NCBI GenBank assembly: GCA_020439945.1
Contig: JAGRPB010000002.1
Location: 37,988 to 101,987 of the forward strand
Direction of reading: 5' to 3'
From: Verrucomicrobiia bacterium
GTDB taxonomy: Bacteria; Verrucomicrobiota; Verrucomicrobiia; Verrucomicrobiales; DEV007
DNA: 64,000 nucleotides
How positions within the stretch are numbered: position 1 is the stretch's first letter; each line of letters starts with the position of its first letter. Below, in pieces: positions 25,813 to 33,046 of the stretch. The position numbers and the translations under genes were made by a program. A model generated the notes under the pieces. That model did no database searches. It was not told the origin of the DNA and saw only the letters and a list, made by a program, of their open reading frames with translations.

Positions 25813-25839
25813 TGTGAAACAAATCCGGAAGGCTCGGGA

Positions 25840-26178
25840 TCACTGACCCCCGCCAGATCCTGAATCATTCCGCTCCGCCTCTTCGATCAACCGCTTCGGA
25901 AGATCCATGACTTCGTGGAGAACCGCGATGACTCCAAGCACTCCGTCGCTCAGTTCCCGAAAAAAGACAAAGTGATGCCGGTATTTGGCAAAATAGACGC
26001 CTGAGAAACCTTCTTCTCCCACCGGTTTCCATCGATGGCGGGATTTGGAAATCTTATCGAGTTCGGCAACCAAACCCGCAACGTAGCGGTCCGCCTGATC
26101 TTCGCCCCATTTCTCTTCGGTGTATTCCCAAACCTCGAGAATCCGTTCCCTCGCCGACGGATAAATCTTATGCGTCAT
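25840..26178 (-). CDS. RelE/ParE-type toxin
   Basis: 112 aa. MTHKIYPSARERILEVWEYT with EDQADRYVAGLVAELDKI, then FSGVYFAKYRHHFVFFREL, and VIAVLHEVMDLPKRL are the hallmarks of the ParE/RelE fold. ParE toxins inhibit gyrase and RelE toxins cut mRNA; which applies cannot be decided here. ATG 26178 overlaps the antitoxin stop by 11 bp, the usual antitoxin-first arrangement. The C-terminal 15 residues (ERNDSGSGGGQ) form a polar tail. Confidence 0.88.
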   Translation of the reverse strand: MTHKIYPSARERILEVWEYTEEKWGEDQADRYVAGLVAELDKISKSRHRWKPVGEEGFSGVYFAKYRHHFVFFRELSDGVLGVIAVLHEVMDLPKRLIEEAERNDSGSGGGQ

Positions 26179-26455
26179 TTTGCGAGCCAACCGTATCTGC
26201 TTTGCGCTTCTTGGCCTCCGCAATCAAAGCGTCGGGATTTAGATCGAGAAATTCCGATTCGTCGGCCGTCATTCCCGCAGACAATTCCCGCTTCAGAGCC
26301 ACCCACCTCCGTCGCTCCTCGGATTCGTAATCCCGCCGGATCAAGTCTCGAATGTATTCGCTGGCGGAACTGAAAAATCCGGCCTCGGAGTCGCACTTCT
26401 CCTTCACAAACGCCTGCAATTTCCCGGGAAGCCTGACATTGATGCCTTCGGACAT
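26168..26455 (-). CDS. ParD/CopG-like antitoxin (ribbon-helix-helix)
   Basis: 95 aa. The N-terminal 45 residues (MSEGINVRLPGKLQAFVKEK ... SASEYIRDLIRRD) match the ParD ribbon-helix-helix DNA-binding fold; the rest would wrap around and neutralise the toxin. It precedes and overlaps the toxin gene. A palindromic operator lies within its promoter (26462-26490), consistent with autoregulation by the antitoxin or the complex. Confidence 0.9.
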   Translation of the reverse strand: MSEGINVRLPGKLQAFVKEKCDSEAGFFSSASEYIRDLIRRDYESEERRRWVALKRELSAGMTADESEFLDLNPDALIAEAKKRKADTVGSQNDA

Positions 26456-26461
26456 GGTTAG

Positions 26462-26490
26462 ATGATGTCATTTGTCCCACAAATTGTCAA
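26462..26490 (-). promoter_or_regulatory. Toxin-antitoxin promoter with palindromic operator
   Basis: On the minus strand: TTGACA (26485-26490), a 17-bp spacer, and CATCAT (26462-26467). The spacer holds the perfect palindrome ATTTGTGGGACAAAT (26470-26484). The -10 element ends only 6 nt upstream of the antitoxin ATG, so the message would be leaderless or nearly so. Confidence 0.7.
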
Positions 26491-26619
26491 GATTGTGGAG
26501 AGAAAGCGATTTCACCACTCGTTTAAGTCTGAATGCGAAGTCTGGGATAGGAAACGCCAACACTTCTCTCTTAGAACGCAGAAAAAACACTCGCTAGTCT
26601 CGCAACCGACGCCCGAGAA

Positions 26620-27264
26620 ATGAGAATCGCCAATCGCCGTGCCGTCTTCTTCGCTACGATCACTTCAGCCGCAATCGTTCTGACCGCTGTCGGGTGGCAT
26701 TGGTGGTATGAAGCTGACTTTACCATGCCGCCGCTTCCGCCCGGCAAAGTGTTCGGTCTCGATTTCGAACGTTTGCGCTGGCATCTCGACCAGAAACAAA
26801 TGGACTTGGACTGGTGGAAAGATGGACGTGAGATCGATGAATTGGAGCTCGCAGGCACGTCGTGGGAAGACAACTATCACGGTTTGACCCTAAAATTCAG
26901 AGAGGATGGATTCCTCATTCTCAGACCATCCCCTTCCAAAACAGTATCCGGCAACAAGAGAGTTTTTCTCAGTCCATTCAGCAAACAGCCCTACATTCTT
27001 TCGCTTGAGGCCATGACGGGATTCTTAGATCAGATCGACGGATCTCGTTATCAATTCCTGTCCGAGGCGACTTGGCCTGCGAGACAGGATTGGTTGATGA
27101 AATCGTGCCCTCCCAATCTCGATCTCATCGATTCGGAATGGAGCGCGTTTCTCGTGCCTTGGGAGGGAAGCGGAAGACAACTCACTCTCTTTTTTCGATC
27201 CGAAGATCCCGCGCAGAAACCTTCAAGCACTCAGCACATCACTTTCTCGGAGATCTTCCCCTGA
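26620..27264 (+). CDS. Membrane-anchored or secreted protein, unknown function
   Basis: 214 aa. Basic N-terminus and one hydrophobic segment (AVFFATITSAAIVLTAVGW), then LDFERLRWHLDQKQMDLDWW and LAGTSWEDNYHGLTLKFRED, a lipocalin- or META-like strand pattern that I cannot assign. Lower GC than the sulfatase genes beside it suggests separate history. Start ATG 26620. No operon partner is evident. Confidence 0.6.
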   Translation: MRIANRRAVFFATITSAAIVLTAVGWHWWYEADFTMPPLPPGKVFGLDFERLRWHLDQKQMDLDWWKDGREIDELELAGTSWEDNYHGLTLKFREDGFLILRPSPSKTVSGNKRVFLSPFSKQPYILSLEAMTGFLDQIDGSRYQFLSEATWPARQDWLMKSCPPNLDLIDSEWSAFLVPWEGSGRQLTLFFRSEDPAQKPSSTQHITFSEIFP

Positions 27265-27337
27265 CGCGACAAAACACGTCGTAATCGGAGGATTTGCCTC
27301 CTCGACCCCGCAGTTGCGCCTCCCGGTATTCTCGGGC

Positions 27338-28978
27338 ATGAATGTGCCCATGAGATTGCTCCCCCTTCTCCTCAACCTCGGTCTGGCTTTTGTCGCCGCC
27401 GCGCTGCCTGCGGCCAAGGCGGACGATCGCCCGAACATCCTTTTCATTTTCACCGACGACCATGCCCCGCACGCCATCGGCGCCTATGACGGCTGGCTGA
27501 AATCCGTCAATCCCACGCCCGAGATCGACAAGCTCGCGGCCGACGGGATGCTGTTCGTGAACAGCTTTTGCACCAACTCCATCTGTGGCCCCAGCCGCGC
27601 CGTCATCCAGACCGGCAAGCACAGCCACAAGAACGGGTTCATGAACAACGGGAACTCGTTCGACTGGAACCAGCAGACCTTTCCCAAGATTCTGCAGAAA
27701 GCCGGCTACCAGACCGCCATCTACGGAAAATCGCACCTCAAGGGGAATCCCCAGGGTTTCGACGACTGGAAAGTGCTTCCCGGCCAGGGACTCTACTACA
27801 ATCCGGATTTTCAGACGCCGGAGGGGAAGGTCACCATCCAGGGCTACTGCACCGACATCGTCACCGATCTTGCCGTCGAGTGGTTGTCGGAAAAACGTGA
27901 CAAGGAAAAGCCCTTCATGCTGATGGTCCAGCACAAGGCCCCGCACCGAAACTGGATGCCGGCCCTGCGTCACCTTTCGCTCTACGACGACATCGACATT
28001 CCCGAGCCGCCGACGCTGTTCGATCACTACGAGGACAACGCGCCGCCGGCGCGATTCCAGGAGATGGAGATCGATCGTCACATGGACCTCAATTACGACC
28101 TCTTCGTCGACCTGACCGCCGATTACAGCCAGCCCGCCTCTCAGAAGCGCCAGGACAAATCCGCCTGGGCGAACATGAAGCGCATGACCGCCGAGCAGAT
28201 GGAAGCCTGGCGGGCCTACTACGGTCCCAGGGACAAGGAGTTCCACGATGCCAACCTCTATGGTGAAGACCTGGTCCGCTGGAAATTCCAGCGCTACGCC
28301 AAGAATTACCTGCGCTGCATCAAGGGCGTGGACGAAAGTGTGGCCCGGCTGCGAAAGACGCTCGATGACCTGGGCCTCGCCGACAACACGGTGGTCATCT
28401 ATTCCGCCGACCAGGGATTCTACGTCGGCGACCACGGGTGGTTCGACAAGCGGTGGATGTACGAGGAATCCCTCAAGATGCCCTTCATCTGCAGCTGGCC
28501 CGGTGTCACCAAGCCCGGATCGAAAAACCACGACCTCATCCAGAATCTGGACTACGCCGAGACCTTCCTCGACATGGCGGGCGCGTCGATTCCGGACGAC
28601 ATGCAGGGCAAATCCCTCGTGCCTCTGCTGAAGGGCGAACAAAAGGAGAAGTTCCGCGACGCCATTTACTACCACTACTACGAGTATCCCAGCGTCCACA
28701 TGGTGGCCCGTCACAACGGCGTTCGCACCGACGACTTCAAGCTGATCCATTTCTACCAGTTCGGCGACGAATGGGAATTCTATGACCTGCGCACCGATCC
28801 CGACGAACTGACCAACCAGTACAACAATCCCTACTACGCCGACGAGGTCGCCATGATGAAGAAGAAGCTCAAGGAGCTGGAAGACTACTACGACGACCAC
28901 AGCGACGACGACATGGCCGAAATGCCCAAGGATTGGCAGCAAGAAGTCCGCAAGCCCGAGCCGAAACCCGGTGCGTGA
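27338..28978 (+). CDS. Secreted sulfatase (formylglycine-dependent)
   Basis: 546 aa. Signal peptide (MRLLPLLLNLGLAFVAAALP), catalytic motif CGPSR with Cys83 as the formylglycine precursor (NSICGPSRAVIQTGKH), metal-binding FIFTDDHAPHAIG and YSADQGFYVGDHGW. The C-terminal YYHYYEYPSVHMVARHNGVR and WEFYDLRTDPDE fit the iduronate/heparan-type sulfatase branch rather than the arylsulfatase at 18944. Closest relative in the window is 41126-42802. ATG 27338 is used; ATG 27350 is equally possible and gives a cleaner signal peptide. It would act on sulfated polysaccharide outside the cytoplasm. Confidence 0.94.
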   Translation: MNVPMRLLPLLLNLGLAFVAAALPAAKADDRPNILFIFTDDHAPHAIGAYDGWLKSVNPTPEIDKLAADGMLFVNSFCTNSICGPSRAVIQTGKHSHKNGFMNNGNSFDWNQQTFPKILQKAGYQTAIYGKSHLKGNPQGFDDWKVLPGQGLYYNPDFQTPEGKVTIQGYCTDIVTDLAVEWLSEKRDKEKPFMLMVQHKAPHRNWMPALRHLSLYDDIDIPEPPTLFDHYEDNAPPARFQEMEIDRHMDLNYDLFVDLTADYSQPASQKRQDKSAWANMKRMTAEQMEAWRAYYGPRDKEFHDANLYGEDLVRWKFQRYAKNYLRCIKGVDESVARLRKTLDDLGLADNTVVIYSADQGFYVGDHGWFDKRWMYEESLKMPFICSWPGVTKPGSKNHDLIQNLDYAETFLDMAGASIPDDMQGKSLVPLLKGEQKEKFRDAIYYHYYEYPSVHMVARHNGVRTDDFKLIHFYQFGDEWEFYDLRTDPDELTNQYNNPYYADEVAMMKKKLKELEDYYDDHSDDDMAEMPKDWQQEVRKPEPKPGA

Positions 28979-28991
28979 TTTCACGACGGCA

Positions 28992-29062
28992 GGAAGGCAG
29001 GATTTTTTGTCTTCGCTCCCTGCTATCTCTCTTCATTTTCCATTCCTGCTTCCCTGCCTTCC
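28992..29062. repeat. Inverted repeat after the sulfatase gene
   Basis: GGAAGGCAGG (28992-29001) pairs with CCTGCCTTCC (29053-29062); the first arm is followed by a T run, so it may help terminate transcription. Confidence 0.5.
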
Positions 29063-29082
29063 TTATTAAAAGACTTTCACTC

Positions 29083-29113
29083 AACAGGGTCAGGTCGCGC
29101 ACCTGACCCTGTT
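29083..29113. repeat. Perfect palindrome of the AACAGGG family
   Basis: AACAGGGTCAGGT (29083-29095), loop CGCGC, ACCTGACCCTGTT (29101-29113). The 13-bp stem is followed by TGTTTTC. It lies 24 bp before the helicase start. Confidence 0.8.
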
Positions 29114-29136
29114 TGTTTTCACCGATTCCTGTTTCC

Positions 29137-32100
29137 ATGCCCGAACCTGTCGAGTTAACCACCAAGCTGCTCATGGATACGGGTGGCTGGCGGGAGATGA
29201 AGGAGGCCCGTGCCATGCACGCCGCGGGCGCGGTCGAGGAAGCGAGCTACCAAAACGGCAAGCTCGAGGGGCTTGTCTTCACCAAAGGTCAGACCCGCAA
29301 GGTGCGAGTCGACATCCGGACGCGGACGTGGTGGGACAATCATTGCAGCTGTCCCCTCGCCAAGCGCGACGGTGCCGTTTGCGCGCACGCACTGGCAGTG
29401 GCCTTGCAGGTGATCGATCCGGTGGAGAAACCGGAAGCAGTGAGCGTGGAGGGTGAGTCATCGACAGGGGGTCCGATCGCAACGCCTCCCAAACCAAAGC
29501 TCAGCCCTGACTGGCCGAAGATCACCGAGCGTCCCGACGATCCGGCGGCAGTTTCGGCGCAGCTTTTCGTGGTCCTTGCTCCCAATCTGGCCAGCGCCTG
29601 GGAAAAGGGGCGACTCACTGTCGGCATCGAGATCGAAGTCGAAGGGAAAACTCGATCGCTCCTCGGAGCGGCCAAAACCGGGAATGCCAAACTTTTCCTG
29701 GGTCCCCGCGATGTCGTTCTCTACCGCGCCCTCCAAGGCATCTCGCCGGAACAGGTTCCCGGCATGATGCAGGTCGGTCGCGCCGATTTCCTTGCCCTCC
29801 TCGACGCACTCGCCGGTCATCCGCGAGTGACTTTCGGCAAGAAACAGCCGACTCGCGTCGCTTTCTCTCCCCTTCGTCCCCGACTGGGTTTTTCGAAGGG
29901 CAGCCTGAAGGTCCTGTGGCCGGATTCCGCGACGCCGCTCGTCGACGAAGACCAGGCGTGGGTTCTCGAGAATCAGTCCACTTTCCGCCCTATTGCTCCG
30001 GGCCTGCCTACTGGACTGAGTTCAATTCTCTCGCCGACCGGTCTGAAACTGGAACCGGCCACCGCGTCGGCGGTTCTTGGCGTGCTAAGCGAGGTCTTCG
30101 ACCTTCCGGAAGAAACCGAAACCCGGCTCCCGCAGACCATCGCGCCCGCGGTGGAACTCGACCTCGAAGGCTCGCTCAACCATCTCGAAGCGACGCTCTA
30201 TTTCCGCTACGGCGATCGACCGCGAAAGCCAGCGGGCGCGGAGACGAGCGGCTTTCTTTCCGATCCGGACGATCCCGATCGCCTGCTGGTTCCCGACCTC
30301 GCCGCTGAACGTGCGGCCGTGGAGCGACTGACCCGACACGGTTTCGTTGGCCCGAATGCGAAAGGCGCTTTCGTTCTCAAGGACAAGGACGCCATTCTCC
30401 GTTTCTTCGCCCACGGATTTCCAAAGCTGGATGCGGCTTGGAAAGTTTCCACCGGCCAGCGCTTCAATCACGCCGCCAATCAGGTCGAACCGGTCTCGGC
30501 GAATTTCGAGTTCACCAGTTCGGGCGAAAACTGGTTCGCGATGGAACTGGAGTTCGACACTCCCTCCGGCGGCCGTTTTTCTCGTGAAGAAATTCAGCGC
30601 CTGCTCGAAAAAGGACAACACAGTCAGCAGGTCAAAGGCGGCAAGATCGCGGTGCTCGATCCCGACTTGGTCGATGACCTCAGCGAAGCCATCACCGATC
30701 TCGACGCCACCCAGAATCGCCCGGGCGTCTTCAAGGTCGGCGCCCAACATGCTGGCTACTTGCAGCAAACCGCTGCCGAAACCGGTATCGGCGTGCGTGG
30801 AGAGGTGCCTTGGAAAACGGTCGGCAGCGCGGTCGAGTTCGACGAAATCCCGGAATCGCTCGAGAAGCTCCTTCGCCCCTATCAGCGGGAAGGCATCACC
30901 TGGATGCAGACTCTCGCCTCTCGCGGAATGGGCGGCATCCTCGCCGACGACATGGGTCTCGGGAAAACGCTCCAAGCGCTTTCGGTCATTCGCTCATTGC
31001 GCGACGCCGGTCCCGCCTTGGTCGTCTGTCCCTCGTCGCTGGTTTTCAACTGGATGGCCGAGGCGGAGAAATTCGTTCCCGAACTGAAGGCGGTCGCTCT
31101 CCAAGGCCCGGATCGCCAGGAAGTCTTCTCCGCCAATCAAGACGCCGACCTTTTCGTCACCAGCCACGCATTGCTCCGGATCGATGCCGACGCCTACCGC
31201 GACCGCGAGTTCGGCATCGCCATTCTCGACGAGGCCCAGCATATTAAGAACCCGGACGCCCAGGTTTCGAAATCGGCTCACGCGCTGAAGGCTCGCCACC
31301 GTTTCGCGCTCACCGGCACGCCGATCGAGAACTCGGTTCGTGATCTCTGGTCCATCGCGCAATTCGCCCTGCCCGGCTACCTCGGACCGCGAAAAGAATT
31401 CGCCGAGCGTTTTGAAAAGCCGATCGCCTCCGGCAATGCCCCCGGCGTCCAACGCCGCTTGGCCCGGCGCCTGAAGCCGGTCGTACTTCGTCGCCTCAAG
31501 ACCGAGGTCGCTCGCGACTTGCCGGAGAAAATCGAGCAAGTGGTCTATTGCGAACTCCGCGACGAACAGCGTGCCGTTTACGATCAACTCGTTCGCGAAA
31601 GCCGCAGCGCCGTGCTCGATGCCGAGGGCGGTCGCAAGCGCATGATCGCCCTGACCGCCTTGCTACGACTTCGACAAGCCTGTTGCGATCTGCGGCTACT
31701 CGGTTTGCCGGATGTGAGCCCGGACGATGGTTCGGTGAAGATGGACGCCGTCGAAGAACTGATCTCCGATGCCGTCGAAGGCGGCCACCGAGTGCTGGTC
31801 TTCAGCCAATTCGTCGAGATGCTTCAGGTGCTGGTCCCCATGCTCGCCGAGCGCGGCTGGAAATCGGCCTACCTTGACGGCTCGACCCGAAATCGTGGCG
31901 AGGTGGTGAAGCGCTTTCAGGAAAGCGACGACATCCCTGTTTTCCTGATCAGTCTGAAGGCTGGGGGCGTCGGCCTCAACCTCTCCGCCGCCGACACCGT
32001 CATTCACGTCGACCCCTGGTGGAATCCCGCCGTCGAAGCGCAGGCCACCGACCGAGCTCACCGAATCGGACAGGAACGCGTCGTCACCAGTTACAAGCTC

Positions 32101-32241
32101 ATCGCCCGCGGCACGGTCGAGGAGAAGATCCTCGCGCTCCAGGAACGGAAAAAGGAAACCATCCGCGCCATGCTCGACCAAGGAGAGGACGGTGGGGACG
32201 CCGCACTGACCGAGGACGAGATTCTCGGGTTGCTGGAGTGA
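29137..32241 (+). CDS. SWIM zinc-finger SNF2-family helicase
   Basis: 1034 aa. An N-terminal SWIM zinc finger (NHCSCPLAKRDGAVCAH, about residues 68-84) precedes a long middle region and a C-terminal SNF2/Rad54-type ATPase: DDMGLGKTLQ (motif I), ILDEAQHIKN (DEAQ box), LTGTPIENSVRDLW, FSQFVEMLQVL, LISLKAGGVGLNLSAAD and TDRAHRIGQ. Such proteins are ATP-driven translocases on double-stranded DNA or nucleoprotein; the bacterial SWIM-SNF2 group is often linked to transcription or RNA polymerase recycling, but its role is not settled. ATG 29137 (MPEPVELTTKLL) is chosen over an upstream frame that enters the palindrome. Stands alone. Confidence 0.92.
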   Translation: MPEPVELTTKLLMDTGGWREMKEARAMHAAGAVEEASYQNGKLEGLVFTKGQTRKVRVDIRTRTWWDNHCSCPLAKRDGAVCAHALAVALQVIDPVEKPEAVSVEGESSTGGPIATPPKPKLSPDWPKITERPDDPAAVSAQLFVVLAPNLASAWEKGRLTVGIEIEVEGKTRSLLGAAKTGNAKLFLGPRDVVLYRALQGISPEQVPGMMQVGRADFLALLDALAGHPRVTFGKKQPTRVAFSPLRPRLGFSKGSLKVLWPDSATPLVDEDQAWVLENQSTFRPIAPGLPTGLSSILSPTGLKLEPATASAVLGVLSEVFDLPEETETRLPQTIAPAVELDLEGSLNHLEATLYFRYGDRPRKPAGAETSGFLSDPDDPDRLLVPDLAAERAAVERLTRHGFVGPNAKGAFVLKDKDAILRFFAHGFPKLDAAWKVSTGQRFNHAANQVEPVSANFEFTSSGENWFAMELEFDTPSGGRFSREEIQRLLEKGQHSQQVKGGKIAVLDPDLVDDLSEAITDLDATQNRPGVFKVGAQHAGYLQQTAAETGIGVRGEVPWKTVGSAVEFDEIPESLEKLLRPYQREGITWMQTLASRGMGGILADDMGLGKTLQALSVIRSLRDAGPALVVCPSSLVFNWMAEAEKFVPELKAVALQGPDRQEVFSANQDADLFVTSHALLRIDADAYRDREFGIAILDEAQHIKNPDAQVSKSAHALKARHRFALTGTPIENSVRDLWSIAQFALPGYLGPRKEFAERFEKPIASGNAPGVQRRLARRLKPVVLRRLKTEVARDLPEKIEQVVYCELRDEQRAVYDQLVRESRSAVLDAEGGRKRMIALTALLRLRQACCDLRLLGLPDVSPDDGSVKMDAVEELISDAVEGGHRVLVFSQFVEMLQVLVPMLAERGWKSAYLDGSTRNRGEVVKRFQESDDIPVFLISLKAGGVGLNLSAADTVIHVDPWWNPAVEAQATDRAHRIGQERVVTSYKLIARGTVEEKILALQERKKETIRAMLDQGEDGGDAALTEDEILGLLE

Positions 32242-32296
32242 CGTCTCAAACTTCAGGATTGCCCTGACCTTCACAAATCGGGATTCTCCCTTCGAA

Positions 32297-33046
32297 GTGC
32301 CTGACACAAATGACAGCGAATCGGATCTGCTGGTCGAGATCGACTCGGTAACCAAGCAGTTCGGAAAGAAGACAGTTCTCCAGGACGTCTCATGGTCACT
32401 CGCCCGTGGCCGAATCAGCGGACTCCTGGGCCCGAACGGAGCGGGAAAAACCACGCTTTTTCGCCTGCTCATGGGAATCCTGCAAGCCGATGCCGGTCAT
32501 CTGACGATCGACGGGCTCGATTGCTTCGAGGACCGAGTGCGGGTGAAACGTCTCGTCGGATTCCTGCCCGACGAGCCCGTTTTCTATTCCTACCTCAGTG
32601 GGAGAGAAGTGCTGGAATTGAGCGCCGGAATGCACGGTCTTGAGGTGTCCGACGCGCTGGCACGCGTCGAAACCCTGGTGGAAAGACTCGGCATGAGAGA
32701 AGCCCTCGACCAGTACGCCGACGACTATTCCCGGGGCATGAAAAAGAAACTCGGGCTCCTGCTGGCCCTGATTCACGAACCGCCCCTGCTCATTCTCGAC
32801 GAACCTACCAACGGCCTGGACGTGGAATCCACCCGGCTGTTTTTCGATCTCATGAGGGAGCAGGCCGCCAAGGGAACCACGATCGTCTTTTCCACGCACC
32901 TGATGGACCAGGTCGAACGCCTCTGTCGCGACGCCGCGATCATCGCCGGCGGCAGGCTGATCATTTCCGGCAGCCTGAATGAGATCCGGGCCGGGCGAAG
33001 TCTCGAAGAGGTCTTCGTGGAATTGACGCAACCGACTCCGAAATGA
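32297..33046 (+). CDS. ABC transporter ATP-binding protein
   Basis: 249 aa. Walker A GPNGAGKTT, signature YSRGMKKKLGL, Walker B LLILDEPTNGLD and switch His in STHLMDQ are complete. The GMKKK-type signature and absence of extra domains fit the ABC-2 (drug/Na+ export) subfamily. The start is a GTG at 32297; its stop overlaps the permease ATG by 4 bp (ATGA), so the two form one transporter. Substrate unknown. Confidence 0.94.
   Translation: MPDTNDSESDLLVEIDSVTKQFGKKTVLQDVSWSLARGRISGLLGPNGAGKTTLFRLLMGILQADAGHLTIDGLDCFEDRVRVKRLVGFLPDEPVFYSYLSGREVLELSAGMHGLEVSDALARVETLVERLGMREALDQYADDYSRGMKKKLGLLLALIHEPPLLILDEPTNGLDVESTRLFFDLMREQAAKGTTIVFSTHLMDQVERLCRDAAIIAGGRLIISGSLNEIRAGRSLEEVFVELTQPTPK

Noticed and set aside
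25800-25839. tRNA or small RNA after the cupredoxin gene
   Set aside because: The structure is a simple hairpin plus T run, best read as a terminator.
27239-28984. 581-codon minus-strand frame antisense to a sulfatase
   Set aside because: Val-rich shadow; the sense strand has a complete sulfatase with signal peptide and active site.
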